The translations under genes and the position numbers were made by a program. From assembly GCA_021812735.1 (NCBI GenBank), contig JAKAMV010000459.1, positions 1 through 7,803 on the forward strand: 7,803 bases of DNA. The letters are read 5' to 3'. This DNA is from Chloroflexota bacterium. GTDB taxonomy: Bacteria; Chloroflexota; Limnocylindria; Limnocylindrales; CSP1-4. Of this stretch, positions 1 to 5,620 are shown piece by piece; the first letter of the stretch is position 1; each line of letters begins with the position of its first letter. The notes beneath the pieces are model-generated. The model saw only the letters and a program-made list of their open reading frames with translations, was not told where the DNA came from and made no database searches.

Positions 1-89
1 CTGTCGTCGCCCGCCCGTGGCCGAAAACGGCGCAGCGACGACGCCGATCGCTGGGACGAGGGCGGGGCGACGGAGCCTTGAGACGGTAC

Positions 90-131
90 CGCGCCGCCGG
101 GGGGCGGTGAGCTGTCGCGCCGCCGGGGGGC
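90..131. repeat. 16-bp direct repeat, two copies
   Basis: The 16-mer CGCGCCGCCGGGGGGC occurs perfectly at 90-105 and again at 116-131, a 26-bp period. The first copy can fold on itself (CCGCC at 94-98 with GGCGG at 103-107). The pair lies 36 bp upstream of the -10 element proposed for rplS. In DNA this GC-rich a short repeat may be chance or slippage, and no function can be read from it. A role as a binding site for a regulator is possible but unsupported. Confidence 0.5.
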
Positions 132-145
132 CACCCCGTGGTCCC
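127..145 (+). other. small hairpin upstream of the rplS promoter
   Basis: Positions 127-134 (GGGGCCAC) pair with 138-145 (GTGGTCCC) through an 8-bp stem containing one G-T pair, closed by a CCC loop. No T-run follows, so it is a weak candidate for the 3' end of an upstream transcript. It reaches into the place where a -35 box for the rplS promoter would sit. Confidence 0.3.
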
Positions 146-163
146 GGCTTCCGCCCGTCCGCA

Positions 164-172
164 TGCTATACT
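164..172 (+). promoter_or_regulatory. extended -10 promoter for rplS
   Basis: TGC at 164-166 directly precedes TATACT at 167-172, giving a TGn-type extended -10 of the housekeeping sigma factor. No convincing -35 hexamer is found 16-18 bp upstream, which is tolerable for extended -10 promoters. Transcription would start near 179, leaving a leader of about 60 nt before L19. An almost identical element precedes rpsB, which strengthens both calls. Confidence 0.6.
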
Positions 173-240
173 GCCGGCTCGTCCGATCCGTCCATCTCCG
201 CCTGCCCAGCGGCCGGCGCCAGCCTGAGTGAGTGACTCCT

Positions 241-588
241 GTGAACGTGCTCGACGCCGTCACCGCGGACCAGCTCCGCACCGACCTGCCTGAGCTTGCC
301 TCCGGCGACACCGTCCGCGTCTCCGCCAAGGTGATCGAGGGGAACCGGGAGCGCATCCAGGTCTTCGAGGGGACCGTCATGCGGCTTCGCGGCGGCGGCA
401 TCGGCCGTTCGATCACCGTGCGCAGCATCCGCAGCGGCGTGGGGGTCGAGCGCACCTTCAAGATCCACTCGCCGCGCATCGAGAAGATCGAGGTCGTGCG
501 GCACGGCGTCGCGCGGCGCGCGCAGCTCTACTTCCTGCGGAAGCGGGTCGGCAAGGCCGCCAGCCTCCGCGAGCGCCGCACCAGCTAG
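241..588 (+). CDS. rplS: 50S ribosomal protein L19
   Basis: L19 is a component of the large ribosomal subunit that lies at the interface with the 30S subunit. The 115-residue product shows the family pattern throughout: [18 protein letters not shown] at the N-terminus, [20 protein letters not shown] in the beta-rich core, GVGVERTF near residues 66-73, HSP at 76-78 and the basic [16 protein letters not shown] stretch near 92-107. I chose the GTG at 241 because it gives the usual length and the usual MNxLD beginning; weak GAG purines at 230-232 lie 8 nt upstream. An in-frame GTG at 232 would add only three residues. In many bacteria rplS follows trmD, but that gene is not visible here. Two hairpins begin within 6 bp of the stop codon, so the gene may be transcribed alone. 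Confidence 0.96.
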   Translation: MNVLDAVTADQLRTDLPELASGDTVRVSAKVIEGNRERIQVFEGTVMRLRGGGIGRSITVRSIRSGVGVERTFKIHSPRIEKIEVVRHGVARRAQLYFLRKRVGKAASLRERRTS

Positions 589-593
589 CCCCC

Positions 594-620
594 CGGCGGG
601 ATGCGCGAGACCTCCCGCCG
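594..620 (+). other. hairpin just after rplS
   Basis: Positions 594-601 (CGGCGGGA) are perfectly complementary to 613-620 (TCCCGCCG), with an 11-nt loop. The A of the ATG at 601, the furthest-upstream possible rnhB start, is the last base of the left arm. The hairpin stands immediately upstream of a larger terminator-like stem and could protect the 3' end of the rplS message. It also argues against 601 as an efficient translation start. Confidence 0.5.
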
Positions 621-1380
621 ATCCGTCGCCATTCCTGGCCCTGCCGGGGCCGCGCGCGTCGTGGCCCCGGCAGGGGGTGCTTCGTTTCGCCGGCCGCCCG
701 GGTCCCCGAGCGAGCCGACTCTGCGGTATGAACGCGAGCTCTGGCGCGCGGGCCTCGTGCGCGTCGCGGGCGTCGACGAGGTCGGCGTCGCGCCGGCCTG
801 CGGCCCAGTCCTGGCGGCAGCCGTCATCGTGGCGCCCAACAGCCGGCGCATCCCCGGCGTCCGCGACTCGAAGCTGCTCTCGCCGGTTCAGCGAGAGGCG
901 CTCTATCCCACGATCCTCCGTCGGGCGGTCGCGGTGGGGGTCGGCGCCGCGTCCGTCGCGGAGATCGACGCGCTGAACATCTATCACGCCACGCACCTCG
1001 CGATGCGGCGGGCGATCCGCAGACTCGGCGGGCACGAGCACGTCCTCGTGGACGGGCTTCGCATCCGCGGCTTCGAGGCGCACGTGGGCCCGTACACCGC
1101 GATCGTCGACGGCGATCTCCTCTGCTATTCGATCGCCTGCGCCTCGATCGTGGCGAAAGTGGTCCGCGATCGGTTGATGGCACGGCTGGCGGCGCGGCAC
1201 CCGGGCTACGGATGGGAGCGCAACGCGGGGTACGCGACGCCTGAGCACCGCGCGGCGATGGCGGAGCTGGGGATCACACGGTTTCACCGGCGGAGTTTCG
1301 TCACGACGCAACGGGCGTTGGTGGGCGAACAGCAGGCGCTCGATCTGGTACTCCTCCCGGCGCTCCCGCCCGAACCCTGA
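601..1380 (+). CDS. rnhB: ribonuclease HII, divergent; start uncertain
   Basis: RNase HII cuts the RNA strand of RNA-DNA hybrids and nicks at single ribonucleotides in DNA. Counting from 601, the four catalytic acids are recognisable: D59 and E60 (GVDEVG), D151 (VDG) and D172 (GD), followed by SIACASIVAKV and a C-terminal HRRSF at 229-233. Three usually conserved basic positions are changed: the GRG loop reads GVA (62-64), KGD reads DGD (170-172), and HKGY reads NAGY (208-211). The frame is 259 residues against about 200 for the family. The first 38 or so look non-coding, overlap two hairpins and contain many A/T-ending codons. Family similarity begins near LRYERELW (residue 41). The in-frame starts are ATG 601, GTG 661 (inside the hairpin), CTG 721 and GTG 757; none has a good Shine-Dalgarno sequence. 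The family call is firm, the 5' end is not. Confidence 0.85.
   Translation: MRETSRRSVAIPGPAGAARVVAPAGGASFRRPPGSPSEPTLRYERELWRAGLVRVAGVDEVGVAPACGPVLAAAVIVAPNSRRIPGVRDSKLLSPVQREALYPTILRRAVAVGVGAASVAEIDALNIYHATHLAMRRAIRRLGGHEHVLVDGLRIRGFEAHVGPYTAIVDGDLLCYSIACASIVAKVVRDRLMARLAARHPGYGWERNAGYATPEHRAAMAELGITRFHRRSFVTTQRALVGEQQALDLVLLPALPPEP
639..689 (+). terminator. probable intrinsic terminator after rplS
   Basis: The 13-mer CCCTGCCGGGGCC at 639-651 pairs perfectly with GGCCCCGGCAGGG at 663-675. Three further pairs (652-654 with 660-662, one of them G-T) close a 5-nt loop, for a stem of about 16 bp. The following stretch at 678-687 (TGCTTCGTTT) is T-rich for this genome, though not an uninterrupted T-tract. 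It lies 50 bp past the rplS stop, where a terminator is expected, but inside the longest rnhB frame. Nothing this long and symmetrical is expected by chance in a coding region. Confidence 0.65.
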
Positions 1381-1385
1381 CCGCC

Positions 1386-1811
1386 GTGACGTGGGACGAC
1401 CGTCTCGCACGACGTCGGCGGCGCAGCGGCGAGCGCGGCGAGGCGTTGGCGGCCCGGTACGTCGAGTCGCTCGGCTGGACGGTGCTGGCCAGGCGTCTGC
1501 GTGTGGGCCGCGACGAGATCGACCTGCTGGCGATCGAACCGGGCTCCCCTCCGTCGCTCGTCGTGGTCGAAGTCCGGACGCGCTCGTCGAGCCGCTTCGG
1601 GACACCTGAGGAAAGCGTCGACCGCGGCAAGGTCGGCCGCCTCTACCGCGCCGCGGCAGGACTGCGCGCGCTCGGATCGCTGCCCGACGGCCGGCCGCTC
1701 CCTCGCCTCGTCTGGCGGGTGGATCTGGTGGCCGTGGACGACGCACCGGCACTCGGTGCCGGGGCCGGAGGCCCGACCTTCCGGCATCTGCGGGCGCTCG
1801 AGCCGCGCTGA
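1386..1811 (+). CDS. yraN: YraN / UPF0102 family nuclease-fold protein
   Basis: This 141-residue protein belongs to the YraN (UPF0102) family, which has a restriction-endonuclease-like fold related to Holliday junction resolvases; its cellular role is poorly known. The family blocks are clear: GERGEALAARYVESLGW (15-31) with E19, GRDEIDLLAI (41-50) with D46, VVVEVRTR (59-66) with E62, then FGTPEESV (71-78). The last member of the usual E-D-ExK set is arginine (R64) instead of lysine. The start is GTG 1386, 5 bp after the rnhB stop, with no strong ribosome binding site, which suggests translation coupled to rnhB. The rplS-rnhB-yraN order is widespread in bacteria and supports the assignment. 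The C-terminal 25 or so residues are glycine- and alanine-rich and poorly conserved. Confidence 0.9.
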   Translation: MTWDDRLARRRRRSGERGEALAARYVESLGWTVLARRLRVGRDEIDLLAIEPGSPPSLVVVEVRTRSSSRFGTPEESVDRGKVGRLYRAAAGLRALGSLPDGRPLPRLVWRVDLVAVDDAPALGAGAGGPTFRHLRALEPR

Positions 1812-1829
1812 GCGCGCGGCGGGCCGGGA

Positions 1830-1854
1830 GGGCCGTCCAGCGACTGGGCCGTCC
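1830..1854. repeat. 9-bp direct repeat upstream of the rpsB promoter
   Basis: GGGCCGTCC occurs at 1830-1838 and 1846-1854, a 16-bp spacing. The second copy covers the expected -35 area of the rpsB promoter. It may be chance in GC-rich DNA or a tandem regulator site. Confidence 0.25.
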
Positions 1855-1872
1855 GGCGTCCGCGGGGCCCTG

Positions 1873-1881
1873 TGCTAGACT
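1873..1881 (+). promoter_or_regulatory. extended -10 promoter for the rpsB operon
   Basis: TGC at 1873-1875 precedes TAGACT at 1876-1881. Ten of the 11 bases from TG to the following GC match the rplS promoter (TGCTATACTGC against TGCTAGACTGC). No -35 box is evident. The predicted transcript start is near 1888. The element lies 62 bp after yraN and about 150 bp before rpsB, and would drive the long rpsB-to-rseP gene chain. Confidence 0.6.
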
Positions 1882-1887
1882 GCGCCA

Positions 1888-1910
1888 CGCCGCCGGGCTT
1901 CCCGGCGGCG
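1888..1910 (+). promoter_or_regulatory. perfect 10-bp hairpin at the rpsB transcript 5' end
   Basis: CGCCGCCGGG at 1888-1897 is perfectly complementary to CCCGGCGGCG at 1901-1910, with a CTT loop. It starts 7 bp after the -10 hexamer, so the RNA would begin with this stem. No T-run follows, so it is not a typical terminator for yraN. A 5'-terminal hairpin can shield a message from 5'-end-dependent decay, or it could form part of a protein-binding leader; both are inference. The remaining 120 nt to rpsB hold no other strong structure that I can see. Confidence 0.6.
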
Positions 1911-2019
1911 TCCGTGCGTCCGCGCGGAGATCACACACACGGGCCGTTCCCCGCGGCGGTGTCGTCCGACCATCTGCCGGCGATCCGCGGGCCAAGGCGC
2001 GTGGCGGAGGAAACCCAGC

Positions 2020-2026
2020 AGGAGGG
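2020..2026 (+). promoter_or_regulatory. ribosome binding site of rpsB
   Basis: AGGAGGG stands 4 nt before the ATG at 2031 and settles that start against in-frame GTG codons upstream (1872, 1914), which would place the promoter or leader inside the gene. A second GGAGG at 2006-2010 lies further upstream. Confidence 0.8.
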
Positions 2027-2030
2027 ACTC

Positions 2031-2954
2031 ATGGCAGCCGTCTCGATGCGCCAACTCTTGGAGGCCGGCGTCCACTTCGGCCACCAGACGCGGCGCTGGA
2101 ACCCGAAGATGCGCCCGTACATCTTCGCGGAGCGCAACGGGATCCACATCATCGACCTGGCGCAGACCGTGCAGCGCCTCGATGTGGCGCTCGACTTCGT
2201 CCGCCAGACCACGGCCCGCGGTGAGAGCATCCTCTTCGTCGGCACCAAGAAGCAGGCCCAGGAGCCGATCGCCGAGGAAGCCGCGCGGGCCGGCATGCCG
2301 TACGTCAACCAGCGCTGGCTGGGCGGCATGTTGACGAACTTCGTGACGATCCGCAAGCGACTCGCGCTGCTCGACCAGCTGGAGGCGCGCCAGGCGAACG
2401 GCGACTTCGACCGGCTCACCAAGAAGGAAGCGGCCAAGCTCGTGGAGGAGTTGACGCGGCTGCAGCGCACGCTGGGGGGCATGCGCCGCATGCGGCGGGT
2501 GCCCGGCGCCGTCTTCGTGATCGACCCGCACCGCGAGCACATCGCGGTGACCGAGGCACGCAAGCTCGAGATCCCCGTGATCGGCACCGGCGACACCAAC
2601 GTCGACCCGGACGAGCTGGACTACATCATCCCGGCCAACGACGACGCGATCCGCGCGATCCGCCTCCTCTGCCGGCTGGTCGCGGATGCCGCCATCGCCG
2701 GTCAGCACGACCGCGCCGCGCGGGCGGAAGCGGAGGTGGAGCCCGAGCTGCCGGCCGCAGGGGCCGAGGAGGGCGGCACCGAAGAGCTGCTGAGCGCCAT
2801 GGCGGCGGGGGGCACGCTCACCTTCGAGCCCGAGCCCGACGAGGAGGAGCTGCTTCCGGGCCGGGTGGCGCCCGCCCCCGCTGTGCGCCCCCGCCGCGCG
2901 CCCGCGGCCGACGAGGAACCCACGGCGGTCGAGCACTCCGCGCTCGACGCCTGA
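2031..2954 (+). CDS. rpsB: 30S ribosomal protein S2
   Basis: S2 is a late-assembling protein of the small ribosomal subunit needed for binding of S1 and for initiation. The 307-residue product has the full S2 core: [19 protein letters not shown] (9-27), [12 protein letters not shown] (69-80), [12 protein letters not shown] (93-104), FVIDP (162-166), then [25 protein letters not shown] near 188-212. The first two-thirds match family length (E. coli S2 has 241 residues). Beyond residue 230 there is a low-complexity tail of about 75 residues rich in E, A and P, with a short PRRAP basic patch. Base composition does not change across the tail and it is open to the stop, so it looks like genuine protein. 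The gene heads the operon that continues with tsf, as in most bacteria. Confidence 0.97.
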   Translation: MAAVSMRQLLEAGVHFGHQTRRWNPKMRPYIFAERNGIHIIDLAQTVQRLDVALDFVRQTTARGESILFVGTKKQAQEPIAEEAARAGMPYVNQRWLGGMLTNFVTIRKRLALLDQLEARQANGDFDRLTKKEAAKLVEELTRLQRTLGGMRRMRRVPGAVFVIDPHREHIAVTEARKLEIPVIGTGDTNVDPDELDYIIPANDDAIRAIRLLCRLVADAAIAGQHDRAARAEAEVEPELPAAGAEEGGTEELLSAMAAGGTLTFEPEPDEEELLPGRVAPAPAVRPRRAPAADEEPTAVEHSALDA

Positions 2955-2987
2955 TCATCCGACGCAACGAAGGGATCACGGACACGC

Positions 2988-3596
2988 ATGGCTGACCAGG
3001 TGCAGATCAAGGCCGAGACCGTCAAGGAGCTGCGCGAACGGACCGGCGCGGGCTTCATGGACTGCAAGCGCGCGCTGGAGGAAGCCGGCGGCGACCTCGA
3101 GCGCGCCGTGCTGCTTCTCCGCGAGCGTGGCCTCGCCGCGGCCCAGAAGAAGGCGGGCCGCGAGGCGCGCGAGGGACAGGTCGCGAGCTACATCCATCCG
3201 GGCGGGCGCGTCGGCGTCCTGATCGAGGTCAACTGCGAAACCGATTTCGTCGCGCGGACGCCCGAGTTCCAGAAGCTCGTGCGCGACCTCGCCATGCAGG
3301 TGGCCGGGCTCGCGCCGCTCTATCCCACGGTCGAGGCGATCCCTGCCGACGTCCTGGAGGCGAAGCGCGCGGAGCTGCTGGCGGACCCGTCGGTGCAACA
3401 GAAGCCCGAGCAGCTCCGGGGTCAGATCGTCGAGGGCCAGCTCAAGAAGTGGTACGCGCAGGTCGTGCTCAACGAGCAGCCCTTCCGCGACACCGACATC
3501 ACCGTGGGCCAGCTGCTGACCGACGCGATCGCTCGGATCGGGGAGAACATCCGGGTCCGCCGGTTCGCGCGCTACCAGCTGGGCGAAGAGCTGTGA
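2988..3596 (+). CDS. tsf: translation elongation factor Ts
   Basis: EF-Ts is the guanine-nucleotide exchange factor that recycles EF-Tu-GDP in the cytoplasm. The N-terminal UBA-like domain occupies about residues 5-50 and carries the signature [12 protein letters not shown] (19-30). The core holds the second signature [11 protein letters not shown] (80-90), whose TDF residues insert next to the EF-Tu magnesium site. The C-terminus reads [21 protein letters not shown]. At 202 residues this is the short form, lacking the coiled-coil insertion of the E. coli protein (283 residues). The ATG at 2988 follows AAGGG (2970-2974) at a longish spacing of 13 nt. It lies 33 bp after rpsB with no terminator between. 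Its last codons overlap the start of pyrH. Confidence 0.97.
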   Translation: MADQVQIKAETVKELRERTGAGFMDCKRALEEAGGDLERAVLLLRERGLAAAQKKAGREAREGQVASYIHPGGRVGVLIEVNCETDFVARTPEFQKLVRDLAMQVAGLAPLYPTVEAIPADVLEAKRAELLADPSVQQKPEQLRGQIVEGQLKKWYAQVVLNEQPFRDTDITVGQLLTDAIARIGENIRVRRFARYQLGEEL

Positions 3597-4366
3597 CGGA
3601 ATCCGACGCCACGGCGTCGACCGCGGCCGGCGGGCAGGAGCGCCGTCTGCGCTATCACCGTATCCTCCTGAAGCTCTCCGGAGAGGCCCTCCTCGGCGAG
3701 CGAGCCTATGGCGTCGATCCGGCGTTCTGCACGTTCATCGCGAAACAGCTCGTGGATGTCCATGCGCTCGGCATCGAGGTCGCCATCGTCGTCGGTGGCG
3801 GCAACATCTTCCGTGGGCTTGCCGCAGCGGCCAAAGGGATGGACCGCGCGACCGCCGACTATATCGGGATGCTGGCCACGGTCATGAACGCGCTGGCGCT
3901 CCAGGATGCCCTCGAGAAGGAGCACCTGGACACGCGCGTGATGAGCGCCCTCGCCATGAACGAGGTCGCCGAGCCCTACATCCGGCGCCGGGCGGTCCGC
4001 CACCTCGAGAAGGGCCGCATCGTGATCTTGGCGGCGGGCACCGGTAACCCCTACTTCACGACGGACACGGCGGCCGCCTTGCGCGCGGTCGAGATCGACG
4101 CCGAGGTGATCCTCAAGGCGACCCGCGTCGACGGCGTCTACGACGCGGATCCGCTGCTCCATCCCGAGGCCCGACGGTACGAGCGGCTGAGCTACGTCGA
4201 CGTCCTCACCGAGCGCCTCCAGGTGCTCGACGCGACGGCCGTGTCGCTCTGCATGGAGAACGACCTTCCGATCATCGTCTTCGACCTCAACCGGCCCGAC
4301 AACATCCGTAACGTCGCGCTGGGCGAGCCGGTCGGCACGATCATCAGTGGAGGTGGGAGCGCATGA
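3593..4366 (+). CDS. pyrH: uridylate kinase (UMP kinase)
   Basis: PyrH is the bacterial hexameric UMP kinase of the amino-acid-kinase fold, converting UMP and ATP to UDP and ADP. The 257-residue product shows [11 protein letters not shown] (25-35), [10 protein letters not shown] (66-75), [12 protein letters not shown] (92-103), [13 protein letters not shown] (149-161), the nucleotide-binding [13 protein letters not shown] (175-187), and LDATAVSLC (212-220). The start is GTG 3593, whose GTGA overlaps the tsf stop by 4 nt. A longer in-frame start at 3449 would run deep inside tsf and is not credible. About 20 poorly conserved residues precede the fold, slightly more than in E. coli. Family members are usually activated by GTP and inhibited by UTP; that is family knowledge. 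The gene overlaps frr by ATGA, indicating coupled translation. Confidence 0.96.
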   Translation: MTESDATASTAAGGQERRLRYHRILLKLSGEALLGERAYGVDPAFCTFIAKQLVDVHALGIEVAIVVGGGNIFRGLAAAAKGMDRATADYIGMLATVMNALALQDALEKEHLDTRVMSALAMNEVAEPYIRRRAVRHLEKGRIVILAAGTGNPYFTTDTAAALRAVEIDAEVILKATRVDGVYDADPLLHPEARRYERLSYVDVLTERLQVLDATAVSLCMENDLPIIVFDLNRPDNIRNVALGEPVGTIISGGGSA

Positions 4367-4920
4367 GCAGCCAGGCCCTGGCCGCCGCCGAGCCCAAGAT
4401 GGCGCGCGCGGTCGACGTCATGGTCCGGGACTTACAGGCGGTGCGGACCGGCCGTGCCTCCACGGCGCTCGTGGAGCGGCTCATGGTCGAATACTACGGG
4501 ACGCCCACGCCTCTCAACCAGCTCGCCGGCATCAGCGTTCCCGAGGCCCACAGCATCGTGATCCAGCCGTGGGACCGCGCGGCGCTGGGGGCCATCGAAA
4601 AGGCGATCCAGAAGAGCGATCTCGGCCTTACGCCGAACGTCGACGGGTCCGTGGTGCGGCTCAACATCCCGCCGCTCACCGAGGAGCGCCGGCGCGACCT
4701 GGTCAAGCAGGTGCACCGTCGCATGGAAGAGGCCCGGGTCGAGATCCGTAACCTGCGCCGCGAGGCGGCCGAGGAGATCAAGCGCGAGGAGCGCGACGGC
4801 GAGATCAGCGCCGACGAAGGCCGCCGCGAGCTCGAGCTGCTGCAGAAGCTGACCGACCGCTTCACCGACGAAGTCGATCGGCATGGCAAGGCCAAGGAGC
4901 AGGAGGTCCTGGCGGTCTAG
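4363..4920 (+). CDS. frr: ribosome recycling factor
   Basis: RRF works with EF-G to split post-termination ribosomes. The 185-residue length is typical of the family. Recognisable blocks are [11 protein letters not shown] (24-34), the domain II segment [20 protein letters not shown] (41-60), IQPWD (67-71), [16 protein letters not shown] (100-115), and EIRNLRREA (127-135), with conserved arginines at 110 and 129. Helices from about 1-30 and 106-185 would form the three-helix bundle of domain I. A strong GGAGGT at 4349-4354 lies 8 nt before the ATG, and the ATGA overlaps the pyrH stop. The tail (about 173-185) includes an internal AGGAGGT that serves as the ribosome binding site of uppS, whose ATG follows the frr TAG without a gap. 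Confidence 0.97.
   Translation: MSSQALAAAEPKMARAVDVMVRDLQAVRTGRASTALVERLMVEYYGTPTPLNQLAGISVPEAHSIVIQPWDRAALGAIEKAIQKSDLGLTPNVDGSVVRLNIPPLTEERRRDLVKQVHRRMEEARVEIRNLRREAAEEIKREERDGEISADEGRRELELLQKLTDRFTDEVDRHGKAKEQEVLAV
4901..4907 (+). promoter_or_regulatory. ribosome binding site of uppS inside frr
   Basis: AGGAGGT matches the anti-Shine-Dalgarno sequence well but lies 13 nt before the uppS ATG at 4921, longer than usual. Because frr stops directly at that ATG, re-initiation by the terminating ribosome is likely to contribute. Confidence 0.5.
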
Positions 4921-5613
4921 ATGGAGGCGGCGGCCGTCCCTCGCCACGTGGCGATCATCATGGACGGCAACCGTCGCTGGGCCCGCGCGCGGGGGGTGAC
5001 GGAGGCCGAAGGACACGCGGCTGGTGTCCGCGCGATCCGGCCGCTGCTGCGCCGCGCGGTCGAACGCGGCGTCCGTGTGTTGTCGATCTATGCCTTCAGC
5101 CGCGAGAACTGGGCACGCTCTCCAGGAGAGGTCCGTGCGCTCTTCGAGCTGCTGGAGTCGGCGATCCGCGAGGAAACCGAGGAGCTCCGCACGCAAGGGG
5201 TGCAGGTGCGCCTGCTCGGCCGACTCGACGAGTTGCCGGACGAGACGCGGCGCTCGATCCTGGGCGGCCTCGAGGCGACGCGCGGTGGCGAGCGGTTGCT
5301 GCTCAACGTCGCCTTCAACTACTCGGGGCGCTCGGAGATCGCGGATGCGGCGCGCCGCTGTGTGGAGGACGGCCTGACGGCGGCCCAGATCGACGAGGCG
5401 GCGATCGAGGCACGGCTCTACACAGCCGGCGTGCCCGAGCCCGACTTGCTGATCCGGACGGGTGGAGAGGCCCGCTTGAGCAACTTCCTGATCTGGCAGG
5501 CGGCATACGCCGAGCTCTACTTCTCGGAGCTGCTGTGGCCCGACTTCGGGCCCGAGGCGTTCGACGAGGCGCTCGCCGAATACGCGCGGCGGACCCGGCG
5601 TTTCGGGCGCTGA
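4921..5613 (+). CDS. uppS: undecaprenyl diphosphate synthase (cis-prenyltransferase)
   Basis: UppS adds isopentenyl units in cis to farnesyl diphosphate to make the C55 lipid carrier used for peptidoglycan and other wall polymers. The 230-residue protein has the five cis-prenyltransferase regions: HVAIIMDGNRRWA (9-21) with the catalytic D15, GH at 31-32, YAFSRENWARS (57-67), LLNVAFNYSGRSEI (127-140), and PDLLIRTGGEARLSNFL to WQAAYAELYF (174-201) with the magnesium-binding E183. The family GGR in region IV reads SGR, a mild variant. A related cis-prenyltransferase making another chain length cannot be excluded from sequence alone, but the setting between frr and cdsA is the classic one for uppS. 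It precedes cdsA and dxr, placing wall-carrier, phospholipid and isoprenoid-precursor synthesis together. Confidence 0.95.
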   Translation: MEAAAVPRHVAIIMDGNRRWARARGVTEAEGHAAGVRAIRPLLRRAVERGVRVLSIYAFSRENWARSPGEVRALFELLESAIREETEELRTQGVQVRLLGRLDELPDETRRSILGGLEATRGGERLLLNVAFNYSGRSEIADAARRCVEDGLTAAQIDEAAIEARLYTAGVPEPDLLIRTGGEARLSNFLIWQAAYAELYFSELLWPDFGPEAFDEALAEYARRTRRFGR

Positions 5614-5620
5614 GGCACCC

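Noticed and set aside
1..81. Possible C-terminal end of an upstream gene (frame 1, open from the window edge to a TGA at 79-81, ending GGATEP)
   Set aside because: The 26 codons are GC-ending like real genes and the position before rplS would suit trmD, but no TrmD motif is present and the other frames are also open, so no gene can be supported.
166..1995. Very long open frame (609 codons) on the minus strand across rplS, rnhB and yraN
   Set aside because: It opposes three recognised genes, has a low-complexity R/A/P/G-rich translation and no family motif. Such open antisense frames are expected in very GC-rich coding DNA. The minus-strand frames at 1875-2936 and 6318-7799 were rejected for the same reason.
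1872..2030. In-frame 53-codon extension of rpsB from a GTG at 1872
   Set aside because: It would cover the promoter and the 5' hairpin. The ATG at 2031 has a strong AGGAGGG and gives the normal S2 N-terminus.
2952..2978. Inverted TGATC / GATCA between rpsB and tsf
   Set aside because: Only a 5-bp stem with a bulged continuation and a large loop; too weak for a terminator, and the two genes are normally co-transcribed.
3449..3592. In-frame extension of pyrH into tsf
   Set aside because: The translation is arginine-rich shadow sequence of tsf; the GTG at 3593 overlaps the tsf stop in the usual coupled way.
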